In this document: one piece after another, positions 54,599 through 63,373 of the stretch | Numbering within the stretch: position 1 is the stretch's first letter | How the letters are laid out: each line of letters opens with the position of its first letter | Assembly: GCA_035501615.1 (NCBI GenBank) | Contig: DATJVY010000081.1 | Location: 1 to 64,000 of the forward strand | Source of the DNA: RPRB01 sp035501615 | GTDB taxonomy: Bacteria; Myxococcota; Myxococcia; Myxococcales; Myxococcaceae | Length of the DNA: 64,000 nt | Direction: 5' to 3' | Position numbers and translations under genes: made by a program | The notes under the pieces: generated by a model | Told to the model about the DNA's origin: nothing | The model's input: the letters and a program-made list of their open reading frames with translations, nothing else | The model's database searches: none

Positions 54599-55618
54599 TC
54601 ACTCGAAGAGTGCTCGGTTTTCCTGGACCCAGCGGGCGAGCTTCTGGAGGCCCTCGGGCACGCTCGTGCGCGGGCGCCAGTCGAGGCCCGCGGCGGCGCG
54701 GGAGACGTCGGCCACGAAGACCGGCTGGTCTCCCGGGCGCCACCCGGCGAAGGAGGGGCGGAGCGGACGGCCGGTCAGGTGGTCCAGCTGCTCCACCAGC
54801 TCCAGGAGCGACAAGGTGTTGTCGGGTCCGCCGCCCAGGTTGAAGACCTTTCCGCTGGCGCGATCGATGCGGTCCACGGCCGCGTCGTACGCCTCGCAGA
54901 GGTCGTCGACGAAGAGGAGATCCCGCACCTGGCGTCCGTCGCCGTAGATGGTGACCGGCTTTCCGGTGACGGCGGCGATGGTGAACCAGGCGACCCAGCC
55001 CTGGTCCTCGACGCCGAACTGCCTCCAGCCGTAGATGCAGCTCTGTCGGAAGACGACGGTGCGCAGTCCGTAGATGCGGGCGTAGTCCCGCACGTACTGG
55101 TCGGCTGCGCCCTTGCTGCAGCCGTAGGGGGAGTGGAAGTCGAGCGGTTCGTCCTCGGGGATTCCGCGCGGGCGATCGCGAAAGGCGTAGCGGCCGTTGC
55201 GCTGCTCGACGCCGACGTGCTCGAGGCCGCCGTAGACCTTGTTGGTGGAGGCGTAGAGGAGGGAGGCGGCCGGGGTGTGGCGCCGGGCGGACTCGAGGAG
55301 GTTGAACGTCCCCAGCGCGTTCACCTCGAAGTCGTGCCGGGGCTCGGTGACCGACGTCGTGACCGCGACCTGCGCCGCGAGGTGGAGGAGGACCAGCGTG
55401 TCACGGTGGCGGGCGAGCGCTGCGTCGAGGGCCGCGGCGTCGCGGATGTCCACCCGCTCGAAGGTGAAGCGTCCCTGTGTCCGGAGCCAGGCGAGGTTGC
55501 TGTCCGCGCCGCGCCGGGAGAGGTCGTCGAGGATGACCACCTCGTGGCCTCGCTCCATCCAGCGCCGGGCTGCGTTGCATCCGATGAAGCCCGCCCCGCC
55601 GGTCACCAGGTATTTCAC
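54599..55618 (-). CDS. NAD-dependent epimerase, CDP-paratose 2-epimerase type
   Basis: A 339-residue extended short-chain dehydrogenase. The Rossmann motif is TGGAGFIG (7-14), the catalytic pair is in YGCSKGAADQYVRDYARIYG (Y-x3-K), and the STNKVYGG and RQSCIYGWRQFG stretches are typical of CDP-paratose/CDP-tyvelose epimerases (TyvE/RfbE). It would act on a CDP- or related sugar for surface polysaccharide. No other CDP-dideoxyhexose gene is nearby, so the substrate is uncertain. A GTG start follows GAGGA. Confidence 0.78.
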   Translation of the reverse strand: MKYLVTGGAGFIGCNAARRWMERGHEVVILDDLSRRGADSNLAWLRTQGRFTFERVDIRDAAALDAALARHRDTLVLLHLAAQVAVTTSVTEPRHDFEVNALGTFNLLESARRHTPAASLLYASTNKVYGGLEHVGVEQRNGRYAFRDRPRGIPEDEPLDFHSPYGCSKGAADQYVRDYARIYGLRTVVFRQSCIYGWRQFGVEDQGWVAWFTIAAVTGKPVTIYGDGRQVRDLLFVDDLCEAYDAAVDRIDRASGKVFNLGGGPDNTLSLLELVEQLDHLTGRPLRPSFAGWRPGDQPVFVADVSRAAAGLDWRPRTSVPEGLQKLARWVQENRALFE

Positions 55619-55991
55619 GCTGCTGTCGTCCTCCGGTTGCCCCTCGGTGGAGCTTAGTCGGGGCGGTGATCGCCGGGAGGGGGAGAGCGGCTCGCGGTGC
55701 CGCGAGGGGATGACCGCCCCCCGGGGGGCCGCCTGCGTCGTCCGGCGGGGGCCTGGGATGCACGCGAGGCCCCCCGGGGGGCACGGGCGGGCCGGGGCCG
55801 GTCCGGAGACGCATCCGGTCGACTGGAGCGCGCGGCACCGAACCGAGAAGGCGAGGCCGGGTTCCCGCAGGAACCGTGGCCGGAGCCGCCTGGACTAGGA
55901 ACTGCAGTGAAATCGGGCGATGTGGGTTCAGACGGTTGGTGGGACACGAGACGCACTCCAGGTCGGAGTCGCGGTCCCGTGCAGCCCGTCA

Positions 55992-56010
55992 CGAGGTGTC
56001 TGGCACCTCG
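55992..56010. repeat. REP-like palindrome, copy 1
   Basis: CGAGGTGTCTGGCACCTCG is a 19-base inverted repeat with 9-base arms around a central T and one G/T mismatch. A half-copy GGCACCTCG follows at 56016-56024. The second full copy is at 56115. Such palindromes resemble REP elements mobilised by RAYT transposases; no transposase is in the window. Confidence 0.6.
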
Positions 56011-56114
56011 TCGGGGGCACCTCGTGGGGACTCCTCGTCGTGGACCCCTCGCCGTCGGTCCTCCTCGCCCCGGTTCGTGGGGGCAGCCGAGCAACCGCCC
56101 TGAGAGCCCGAATA

Positions 56115-56133
56115 CGAGGTGTCTGACACCTCG
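56115..56133. repeat. REP-like palindrome, copy 2
   Basis: CGAGGTGTCTGACACCTCG is a perfect 19-base palindrome (9-base arms, central T), 105 bases after the first copy and with similar flanks (GCCCG before, CGGGG-type sequence after). The pair looks like a duplicated unit. Confidence 0.6.
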
Positions 56134-56195
56134 CGGGGCCGTTCGGCCTCGGCGGCGGGAGCAGCCGAGCGGCCGTGCGCACCGCTTCGGCCCCC

Positions 56196-57182
56196 TCAGG
56201 CGAGGTGGTCGAATCCGTGGATGCCCCGGACCGGAGCCCCGGACAGCCGGACGCCGGAGCCCGCGCGCACCTCACCGATCGGCGTGAGCCGGATCCGCAG
56301 GCGCCGGCCGAGGCGCTCGATCGCCGACCGGCGATTGCGCGGCGCGGTGAACAGAAGCTCGTAGTCCTCGCCACCCGCGGCTCCGAAGCGTGCGCGCGCC
56401 GTCGCCTCCGGGAACGCCGCCATCAGTCCCGGGGACCAGGGCAGCCGGTCCAGCGCGAGGTGCAGCGCCACCCGGCTCGCGGATGCCAGGTGCCCGGCGT
56501 CCTGCACCAGCCCGTCGCTCAGGTCGATGCAGGCCGACGCCAGCCCGACCAGCCAGGTCCCGAGCTCCACCCGTGCCGACGGCCGGCGGTGTCGCTCGAC
56601 CGCCGAGCGAACGAGGCGTGCTCGGCCCCGCAGCCGGCGTGCCTCGGCACCGCGCGGCCTCTGGAGCAGCGCAAGCCCGAGCCGGGCATCCCCGAGGGTC
56701 CCCGACACCCAGACGACGTCGCCCGGTCGAGCCCCCGAGCGGAGCAGCGCGCCTCCACGCCGCACCTCCCCGCCGACCGTCACCGTCAGCGCCAGCCCCG
56801 GGGCCCGGGTGACGTTTCCGCCCACCAGCGCCGTGCCGCTCGCGCGCGCCAGGGCACCGAACCCCGCACCGAGCGCGCGGGCCTCCCGCAGCGAGAACCT
56901 TCGGGGGACGCCCAGCGCCACCAGCGCCCACCGCGGCCGCGCGCCCATCGCCGCGAGATCGGAGAGGTTCACCGCGAGCGCCTTGTGGCCGACGTCCTCG
57001 AGGCGGTGCGTGGCGCGGCGGAAGTGAACGCCTTCCACCACCGCGTCGACGGTCACGCAGATCTGCCCCTCCTCGCGGGGAAGCACGGCCGCGTCGTCCC
57101 CGGGACCGGCCGGCGCACGCGGCGACGCACGGGCCGCGGCGACGAAGGCCTCGATGAGCTGGAACTCCGGGCCCACGGACAC
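56196..57182 (-). CDS. thiL: thiamine-monophosphate kinase
   Basis: A 328-residue kinase of the PurM/ThiL fold. Motifs are PGDDAAVL, VTVDAVVEGVHFRR, ALAVNLSDLAAMGARPRWALVAL, GGNVTRAP and CIDLSDGLVQDAGHL, then GGEDYELLF. It makes thiamine diphosphate from the monophosphate. A GTG start at 57182 follows GGGGG; GTG 57176 is an alternative. It begins 10 bases after the kinase gene and may be co-transcribed with the kinase/GTPase pair. Confidence 0.92.
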   Translation of the reverse strand: MSVGPEFQLIEAFVAAARASPRAPAGPGDDAAVLPREEGQICVTVDAVVEGVHFRRATHRLEDVGHKALAVNLSDLAAMGARPRWALVALGVPRRFSLREARALGAGFGALARASGTALVGGNVTRAPGLALTVTVGGEVRRGGALLRSGARPGDVVWVSGTLGDARLGLALLQRPRGAEARRLRGRARLVRSAVERHRRPSARVELGTWLVGLASACIDLSDGLVQDAGHLASASRVALHLALDRLPWSPGLMAAFPEATARARFGAAGGEDYELLFTAPRNRRSAIERLGRRLRIRLTPIGEVRAGSGVRLSGAPVRGIHGFDHLA

Positions 57183-57192
57183 GGGCCCCCGA

Positions 57193-58710
57193 TCAGAACC
57201 GTTCGACCGGCGCGGGAGGTGCCTCCGACAGCGGCGGCACGATGACCGCCCGGGGCGGAGGTGGATTCACCGGCAGGACCACCTCGAACCGCGAGCCCTG
57301 GCCGAGCTCGCTCTGGACGCGCACCACGCCCCCGTGTCCCTCGACGTAGCTCTTCACGATCGCCAGCCCCAGACCCGCGCCGCCGAACTCGCGCGTGCTC
57401 GAGTTGTCCACCTGGTAGAAGCTCTGGAAGATCTTGTCGAGCTGGTCGGCCGGAATGCCGACGCCCGAGTCCTGAACCACGAAGCGCCACCCCTCCGCGT
57501 CGAGCTCGGGCTGGAACTTCACCTCGGTGACCAGCACCTGCACCCAGCCGCCCTTGGGGGTGAACTTCACGGCGTTGGAGAGCAGGTTCACCATCACCTG
57601 GCGGAGCTTCTCGCGGTCGGCCCGGACCTCCACCGCCCGCGCGGGCAGCCGGAGATCCAGGGTGAGCCCCTTCTTCTGCGCCTGGGGCTTGATGCTGCTC
57701 ACGCCAGTAGAGACGAGGTCACCGACGTTCACCGGCTCGAAGGTCAGCCGCACCTTCCCAGCCTCGATCTGCGTCACGTCGAGGATGGACGAGATGAGCT
57801 TCAGGAGGGTGTCCCCCTTGTCCATGATCGTCTTGACGTACTCGGTCTGCTCCTGGTTCAGCGAGCCGACCAGCCCCTCGGAGAGCATCTCCGAGTAGCC
57901 GATGATCGAGGTGAGCGGCGTCCGCAGCTCGTGGCTCACCGTGGCCAGGAAGCTGGACTTCAGCCGGTCCATGTCCTTCAGCTGGAGGTTCATCTGCTCC
58001 AGCCGCTTGTTCTGGGCCTCGAGGTCGCGGTTGCTCTCCAGCGTGGCCTCGATGTGCACCTGGCTGGTGAGGAAGGTCTTCTGGCCCGCGGCCACCAGCG
58101 TCTCGAGGAGCTGCGAGAAGTGGAGCAGCACCTTGACGATGGTGGACTCGGGGGCGCGCCGGATCTTCGCCAGGTAGGACTGCGCCTGGGCGAGGTCGAG
58201 CCCCGGGGTGAGATCGGTGAGCGACGGCGGCAGGTCGCCGAGCTCTTCCGGCGTGAAGGGGCCGAAGACCACCCGCCCCAGCACGTCTCCCTCCCAGAGG
58301 ATCGGCAGGACCAGGTATCGGAGCCCGGTGAAGCAGGGCACCGTGATCATCCCGTGCAGCTTGGTACCCGCCGGCGCCTGGGGAGCCCGCGCGTTCTGGG
58401 TCATCGCCAGCGGCCCGTCCTTCACCCGGGCCACGGTCTGCGTGCAGCAGCGCTTGCCCTCGGGGAAGGAGAAGACGTAGCCGCAGAAGTCACCGTTGCC
58501 GCTCTTGATGTCCGCGAGCCGGTTGCCCTTCTCGTCGAAGACCTTGACCCCCAGCTTGTAGAGCTCGGCGAAGCTCTTCACCAGCTCGGCGAAGGTGGAG
58601 GCGTCGAGCATGTCCGAAAGCGTCAGCCGCCGCTCGAGCACCGAGGGCGGACGCTGATCGAGGCGGGGCGTGTCGACCACCGGGTCGTGACGGTCGCCGT
58701 TGTCGCTCAC
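57193..58710 (-). CDS. PocR-domain sensor histidine kinase
   Basis: A 505-residue soluble kinase with no membrane helix. Residues about 30-205 form a PocR-type ligand-binding domain with cysteines C76, C88, C89 and C126 that may bind a metal or sense redox; PocR domains were proposed to bind small hydrocarbons. A coiled coil (about 215-250) leads to HisKA with H260 (ATVSHELRTPL) and a HATPase with NLLSNAVKF, DSGVGIP and GGAGLGLAI. Its GTG start overlaps the stop of the MglA-like GTPase gene (GTGA). No response regulator lies beside it. Confidence 0.88.
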   Translation of the reverse strand: MSDNGDRHDPVVDTPRLDQRPPSVLERRLTLSDMLDASTFAELVKSFAELYKLGVKVFDEKGNRLADIKSGNGDFCGYVFSFPEGKRCCTQTVARVKDGPLAMTQNARAPQAPAGTKLHGMITVPCFTGLRYLVLPILWEGDVLGRVVFGPFTPEELGDLPPSLTDLTPGLDLAQAQSYLAKIRRAPESTIVKVLLHFSQLLETLVAAGQKTFLTSQVHIEATLESNRDLEAQNKRLEQMNLQLKDMDRLKSSFLATVSHELRTPLTSIIGYSEMLSEGLVGSLNQEQTEYVKTIMDKGDTLLKLISSILDVTQIEAGKVRLTFEPVNVGDLVSTGVSSIKPQAQKKGLTLDLRLPARAVEVRADREKLRQVMVNLLSNAVKFTPKGGWVQVLVTEVKFQPELDAEGWRFVVQDSGVGIPADQLDKIFQSFYQVDNSSTREFGGAGLGLAIVKSYVEGHGGVVRVQSELGQGSRFEVVLPVNPPPPRAVIVPPLSEAPPAPVERF

Positions 58711-59408
58711 CGCGGCCCTCCCCCGGAGGCCAGCCAGTCGGCTACCTGCGTGCCGCTCACGTCCATGCGGGCGAAGATCAGCTTCAGGAACTCCGCCTCG
58801 CCGAGGCCGATGTTGCGGCTCAGGCCCGCCTGCTCGTCCATCTTGCGGTAGGCGAGCTGGAGCACCGAGAAGAGCGTCTCCAGCACTCCCTCTCCCCGGA
58901 TCGCCACCGCGCCGATCACCGGCTCCTTGCCCCGGGCGCGCGTCTCGTCGAGCTCGGCGTCGGTCTTGGTGTCCGGCAGATCGCGCTTGTTGAACTGGAT
59001 CACGATCGGGACCTGGGCCGCGTTGAGCCCGTTCTCCCGCATGTTGTCCTGGAGGTTGCTCCAGTACTGGTTGTTCTCCTGGCCCGCGCTCCTGCGGCTA
59101 TCGGCGATGAAGGCGACAGCGTCGGCGTTCTGCAGGACGACGCGCCGGGTGGCGTTGTGAATGACCTGCCCCGGAACCGTGAACAGCTTCACCTTCACGG
59201 TGTAGCCACCCTTGGTGTGGAAGAAGACCGGCAGCAGATCGAAGAACAGGGTGCGGTCGTCGTGCGTCTCGACCGTCAGCAGCTTTCCTCGCCCCTCGCT
59301 CGCGGTGCGAGCGTGGATCATCTGGAGATTCGTCGTCTTCCCGGACAGACCAGGGCCGTAATAGACGACCTTGACCGTCAGTTCGCGCTGGGCGTGGTTG
59401 AGTTGCAC
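58707..59408 (-). CDS. MglA-like small GTPase
   Basis: A 233-residue Ras-superfamily protein of the MglA type. P-loop GPGLSGKTT (18-26), the MglA-specific TVPGQ (77-81) replacing the usual DxxG, RRVVLQNADAVAFIADS, and NKRD (140-143). MglA sets cell polarity and motility in Myxococcus; paralogues have varied roles. It has about 35 residues beyond the usual 195, at the C-terminus. The stop overlaps the PocR-kinase start, so both proteins are probably made together. No mglB-like roadblock partner is seen. Confidence 0.9.
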   Translation of the reverse strand: MQLNHAQRELTVKVVYYGPGLSGKTTNLQMIHARTASEGRGKLLTVETHDDRTLFFDLLPVFFHTKGGYTVKVKLFTVPGQVIHNATRRVVLQNADAVAFIADSRRSAGQENNQYWSNLQDNMRENGLNAAQVPIVIQFNKRDLPDTKTDAELDETRARGKEPVIGAVAIRGEGVLETLFSVLQLAYRKMDEQAGLSRNIGLGEAEFLKLIFARMDVSGTQVADWLASGGGPR

Positions 59409-59543
59409 GAGGACGAGCCCCGGGCACGCGCGTGGGTGCCAGTGCCCCGGAGTCAGCCCTGGAGAATACAGGAGGCCGCCGCGCGTCGAGAATGGCGGCC
59501 CCGGTCCGACCCTCGACCACAGAAGGGGCCGTATTTCGGTGCG

Positions 59544-59572
59544 TGCACGGATGCGAACCCTGGGGTTAGGAT
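59544..59572 (+). promoter_or_regulatory. candidate promoter of the acetyltransferase gene
   Basis: TGCACG and TAGGAT are 17 bases apart, 29 bases before the ATG at 59601. The -10 hexamer fits better than the -35. The 192-base divergent gap otherwise shows no clear elements. Confidence 0.35.
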
Positions 59573-59600
59573 CAACTGGAGGTACGAGGGGGTGGCGGAG

Positions 59601-60137
59601 ATGACAATGAAGCGGGTGGAGACAGTGACGGACCAGCCGACCTTGCCGCCGCTCGACATCGCCAGCCTGCCCGCCGATCTCCCGGCCGCGCTCAAGTTCG
59701 GCCCTCTGGGAGACACGGAGCTACAGCCGGTAGCAGCCCTGCGCGGCACCTCCGAGCCCTGGGCGAAGCGCGGGGAAACACCCGAGGAATCGCTCCAGGC
59801 GCTCACCCAGCTGCGTCCCTTCGTCTACGTGGCGCGGCTCCAGGGCACCATCGTGGGCTACGTCACCGTGGAACGGGACGGGCCGGTGGCGGGCGCTGCC
59901 TACATGCGGAACATCGTGGTCAAGCCCGAGCTCCGCCACCGGGGGGTCGGGATGGCGCTCCTGAACCACGCCCTCGGGGTGGCCCGGGACATGTACCGAA
60001 AAACCCTTGCACTCCGGGTGGATCCGGCAAATGCACCGGCGGTGGCCTTCTACCGGAAGGCGGGATTCACCACGGTGGCCACGGTGGTGAGCAAGAAGTC
60101 GGGGAAGCTCCGGCTTCTCATGTCCCGCGAGCTGTGA
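59601..60137 (+). CDS. GNAT-family N-acetyltransferase
   Basis: A 178-residue protein with the GNAT core: a strand GTIVGYVTVERDG, the acetyl-CoA loop RNIVVKPELRHRGVGMALL (R-x-x-G-x-G/A), and the C-terminal APAVAFYRKAGF. Substrate unknown. The start is uncertain: ATG 59601, ATG 59607 (better spaced from GGAG) or GTG 59592 (after GGAGG) are all in frame. Confidence 0.85.
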   Translation: MTMKRVETVTDQPTLPPLDIASLPADLPAALKFGPLGDTELQPVAALRGTSEPWAKRGETPEESLQALTQLRPFVYVARLQGTIVGYVTVERDGPVAGAAYMRNIVVKPELRHRGVGMALLNHALGVARDMYRKTLALRVDPANAPAVAFYRKAGFTTVATVVSKKSGKLRLLMSREL

Positions 60138-60314
60138 GCCCGCTGGAGGCGCACCTGCGCCCGCCGGTCGGTGTCCCCAGGGTGCGGGGAGATTAGGCTC
60201 CCCCAGGGTCGGTATCCGCCGTCCGCTGCGGTGGCAGCCTCGCTGGCTGCACCCTCAGGGGTGCCGACGGAATCGTCCGTACATACGCCCGTTCACGCTG
60301 GAGCGGCCCACCCG

Positions 60315-61397
60315 ATGCTCGCCTCTCTTCGCCGATTCGCCGGACTGCTCGCGCTCTGGTCGATCCCCGGGCTCGCCGTGGGCCTGCAGACGAAGGTGTG
60401 GATGCCCGAGGTCGACTGGGGCACACACCGCTTCTTCTGGTTCTACTCGAGCTGGGCGATCATCGCCTTCCTCATCCCCGCGCTGGCCTGGGTGGTGCGC
60501 CGCTTCACGCTGGAGCGCGACGGAGTGTGGCGCGTTGCCGCGGCGCACGCGGTGACCCTCGCCGGCTTCATCCTGGTGAACGAGGGCTGGATGGCGGTGA
60601 TGTCCCGGTGGGGCGGCCCGTACTACCTCCAGAAGATGCCGGCGGGCACCGTGCTCCTCGCGATGGTGAAGGAGAACGGGTTCCTCGACGCGATGAACTA
60701 CGCGATGTGCGTCGGCGTCCTGCTGGCGCTCGATCTCCGGCGCAGGCTCCGTACCCAGGAGCTCGCCGGCGCTCGGTTGCACGCGGAGCTGGCCCGGGCC
60801 GAGCTGGAGGCGCTCCGGGGACAGCTCCACCCGCACTTCCTCTTCAACACCCTCAACGCGATCTCGATGCTGGTCCGCAAGGGCGAGAGCGAGACCGCGG
60901 TGCGAATGATCACCGGCCTGGACGAGCTGCTCCGGCTCGCGCTGGCGACCGCGGGTCAGCAGGAAGTGCCGCTGCGCCAGGAGCTGGACTTCCTCGAGCG
61001 CTACCTGTGCCTCCAGCAGCTCCGCTTCCCGGACCGGCTGAAGATCGAGATGCACATCGCGCCCGAGACGCTCGAGGCGCGGGTGCCGAGCCTGGTGCTC
61101 CAGCCGCTGGCCGAGAACGCCGTCCGGCATGGAATCGCCCCTTCGGTGGGCGGGGGGTCGGTCGAGGTGGCCGCGGTGCGCGAGGGCGAGCAGCTCGTGC
61201 TCCGGGTCCGCGACACCGGTGTCGGGCTGCGCAACGGGTCCGAGTCGTCCGGCGGCGTCGGACTGCGAAACGTCCGCGCCCGGCTCCAGCATCTGTATCC
61301 CGGTGAGCACCGTTTCCGGGTGGCGAACCGGAGTGAGGGCGGCGTCGAGTCCCTCATGGCAATTCCTTTCCGTAGTCCGGAGGTGGCGCGTGCCTGA
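60315..61397 (+). CDS. LytS-type sensor histidine kinase
   Basis: A 360-residue kinase with four membrane helices in the first 140 residues, a short linker, then the LytS His_kinase block LHPHFLFNTLNAISMLV with H172 or H174 as the phospho-acceptor, the N-box LAENAVRHG, and glycine loops DTGVGL and GGVGLRNVRARL. It should phosphorylate the LytTR regulator encoded next, whose start lies 8 bases inside this gene. The input signal is unknown. Confidence 0.92.
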   Translation: MLASLRRFAGLLALWSIPGLAVGLQTKVWMPEVDWGTHRFFWFYSSWAIIAFLIPALAWVVRRFTLERDGVWRVAAAHAVTLAGFILVNEGWMAVMSRWGGPYYLQKMPAGTVLLAMVKENGFLDAMNYAMCVGVLLALDLRRRLRTQELAGARLHAELARAELEALRGQLHPHFLFNTLNAISMLVRKGESETAVRMITGLDELLRLALATAGQQEVPLRQELDFLERYLCLQQLRFPDRLKIEMHIAPETLEARVPSLVLQPLAENAVRHGIAPSVGGGSVEVAAVREGEQLVLRVRDTGVGLRNGSESSGGVGLRNVRARLQHLYPGEHRFRVANRSEGGVESLMAIPFRSPEVARA

Positions 61398-62148
61398 GCC
61401 AGTCACGGTGGCAGTCGTCGACGACGAGCCGCTGGCCCGAGAGGGTCTGCGGATGCTCCTGGCGGAGGATCCGGGAGTGAAGGTCATCGGCGAGGCCGGG
61501 AGCGGGGACGAGGCGGTCGCCCTCCTGGCCCGGACGCATCCCCAGCTCTGCTTCCTCGACGTTCAGATGCCGGGCGGGAGCGGCTTCGAGGTCCTGGCCC
61601 GGGCCGAGGCGCCCCTGCCGATGGTGGTCTTCGTCACCGCCTACGACCAGTACGCGCTCGAGGCGTTCCGGGTGCACGCCTTCGACTACCTGCTCAAGCC
61701 CTACGAGGATTCGCGCTTCCGCGAGACGCTGGGACGGGCCAAGGAGCAGCTGAAGCGCGAGGAGGCGGCCCGGCTGGGCGAGCAGCTCCGGGCCAAGGCG
61801 GTGGAGGCCGGACTCGTGTCGGCGCCGGCCGCGCGCATCGTGGTGCGGGATCGGGGTCGGATCATCTTCCTCGAGGCCGAGGAGATCGACTGGATCGAGT
61901 CGGCCGACTACTACGTCGAGCTGCACGTGGGGACGCGGACCTACCTGCACCGCGAGTCGATGGCGGCGCTCGAGGCACGTCTGGACGCGGCACGGTTCGT
62001 CCGCATCCACCGGACGGCCATCGTGAACCGCCGGGTACTCCGCGAGCTGCGCCGGACGGGCAGCGGCGGGCTGGTGGCGGTGCTTGCCACCGGTGCCGAG
62101 CTTCCGGTAGCCCGGAGCCAGCAGGCGCGCATTCGCCAGCTGAGGTAG
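61390..62148 (+). CDS. LytTR-family response regulator
   Basis: A 252-residue regulator: receiver domain (1-120) with D11/D12, phospho-acceptor D57 (FLDVQMPG), and Lys in LLKPYE; LytTR DNA-binding domain (about 145-252) with DWIESADYYVELHVG and FVRIHRTAIVNR. It is the partner of the kinase above. GTG 61390 follows GGAGG by 6 bases and overlaps the kinase by 8 bases. Confidence 0.92.
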   Translation: MPEPVTVAVVDDEPLAREGLRMLLAEDPGVKVIGEAGSGDEAVALLARTHPQLCFLDVQMPGGSGFEVLARAEAPLPMVVFVTAYDQYALEAFRVHAFDYLLKPYEDSRFRETLGRAKEQLKREEAARLGEQLRAKAVEAGLVSAPAARIVVRDRGRIIFLEAEEIDWIESADYYVELHVGTRTYLHRESMAALEARLDAARFVRIHRTAIVNRRVLRELRRTGSGGLVAVLATGAELPVARSQQARIRQLR

Positions 62149-62160
62149 AGAGAACGGGAA

Positions 62161-63273
62161 ATGAGCAGTGAGGGTCGAGCGGAGATCCGCGCCCCGTGGC
62201 GTCCGCCCTGGTGGGCCGTCTCGCTGCTCGTCTTCGGCCTCCTCGGCACCCTGGAATGGCTGAAGTCCCGGGGCTCGCTTCTGCCCACGTTCCGGCTCCC
62301 TTTCCTCTGGTTCTTCCTGCGCTGGATCCTCTGGGTTCCGGTCGTCGGCCTGCTCGTTCGTCCCGTGCAGCGCATGGTCTCGGCCCGCGCACGTCCCGCG
62401 GTGCTGACGGCGGCGCTGATCGGAGGACTCCTCGGAGCGGCCACCTACTCGAGCCTCTGCACGGCCTCGCTCTCCCGCTTCATGGGCCCGGTGATGTACC
62501 GGAAGCTCGGCTTCTGGGGCGTCGTGGGGATGTCGGTCCGGAGCCCGGTGGACTCGGGGATCATCTACCTCGGCATCGTCGGCATCCTGGGGACGATCGA
62601 GCTCCGGCGGCGGCTCCGGCAGGAAGCACTCACCGCGGCGCGGCTCGAGGCCGAGCTGACCCGCGCCGAGCTCGATCAGATGCGAGTGCAGCTCCAGCCT
62701 CAGCTGATCGAGGACACGCTGCGGACCACCGCGGAGTTCGTCCGCTCCGGAGCCTCGACGCAGGCGGTGCAGCTGCTGGCGCGCCTGAGCGACGTGCTCC
62801 GGTTGACCCTGGCCACGCTGGGGCAGGACCGCGTGTCGCTCCGCCAGGAGCTGGAGTTCCTCCAGGCGTACCTCGGGCTGCAGCAGGTACGCTGGCCCGG
62901 CCGGCTGCGGAGCCGGGTGGACATCCCTGCCGAGGCGCTCACCGCGGAGGTGCCGTCGCTCGCGCTGTTCCAGCTCGCCGAGCTGCCCGCGACGCCGTGG
63001 GAGGGAGCGCTGGAGCTGTCGGCGACGGTGGACGATGGCCGGCTGCGGATCCGCCTGCGCCAGCTCGCCACTGCCCAGCCCGGGGCGGCGGTGACGGAGG
63101 CGGCGGACCGGCTGGGGCGGCTGCGGCAGCGGCTGGATCAGCTGTATCCGGCGGATCACGCCATCCGCGTCGAGCGGGAGAATGCCGGCCTCCGGTGCAC
63201 GCTGGAGATCCCGGTCGTGCACGTCGAGTCGCCCGAGCTGTTCCCGGCCGGTCTCCGCGCAGTCGTGCGCTGA
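62161..63273 (+). CDS. degenerate LytS-like kinase (probable pseudokinase)
   Basis: A 370-residue protein with four or five membrane helices and the same layout as the upstream kinase, including RLEAELTRAELDQMRVQLQP. Where the intact paralogue has HPHFLFNTL it has QPQLIEDTL (179-187), so both histidines and the FN are lost. The N-box reads LAELPATPW and the glycine loops are gone. It should not phosphorylate. It begins 12 bases after the regulator gene and may modulate the pair by dimerising. The frame is intact, so it is kept rather than decaying. Confidence 0.8.
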   Translation: MSSEGRAEIRAPWRPPWWAVSLLVFGLLGTLEWLKSRGSLLPTFRLPFLWFFLRWILWVPVVGLLVRPVQRMVSARARPAVLTAALIGGLLGAATYSSLCTASLSRFMGPVMYRKLGFWGVVGMSVRSPVDSGIIYLGIVGILGTIELRRRLRQEALTAARLEAELTRAELDQMRVQLQPQLIEDTLRTTAEFVRSGASTQAVQLLARLSDVLRLTLATLGQDRVSLRQELEFLQAYLGLQQVRWPGRLRSRVDIPAEALTAEVPSLALFQLAELPATPWEGALELSATVDDGRLRIRLRQLATAQPGAAVTEAADRLGRLRQRLDQLYPADHAIRVERENAGLRCTLEIPVVHVESPELFPAGLRAVVR

Positions 63274-63373
63274 GCGCAAGTTCTGCGCGCTCACCCCTCG
63301 ACTGCCGGGACCTCACTTCGGCACCTTGCCCCGAAGGAGACGGAGTGCTCTTCCTCGGCTCGAGGAGGAATCC

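Larger units (their letters stand above)
55619..56195. other. 577-base gap without recognisable genes
   Basis: The stretch between the epimerase start and the thiL stop holds no convincing gene. Open frames here are Arg/Pro-rich with no start signals. It contains the two 19-base palindromes listed separately, plus a repeated GCAGCCGAGC context after each (near 56082 and 56160). A promoter for the epimerase should lie in 55619-55750 but no clear hexamers are seen. Confidence 0.6.

Noticed and set aside
55992..56133. A CRISPR array from the repeated palindromes
   Set aside because: There are only two full copies, the spacing does not fit repeat-spacer units, and no cas genes are present.
55619..56195. 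Short open frames in the gap between the epimerase and thiL
   Set aside because: They cross the palindromes, lack ribosome binding sites and have Arg/Pro/Ser-rich random composition.
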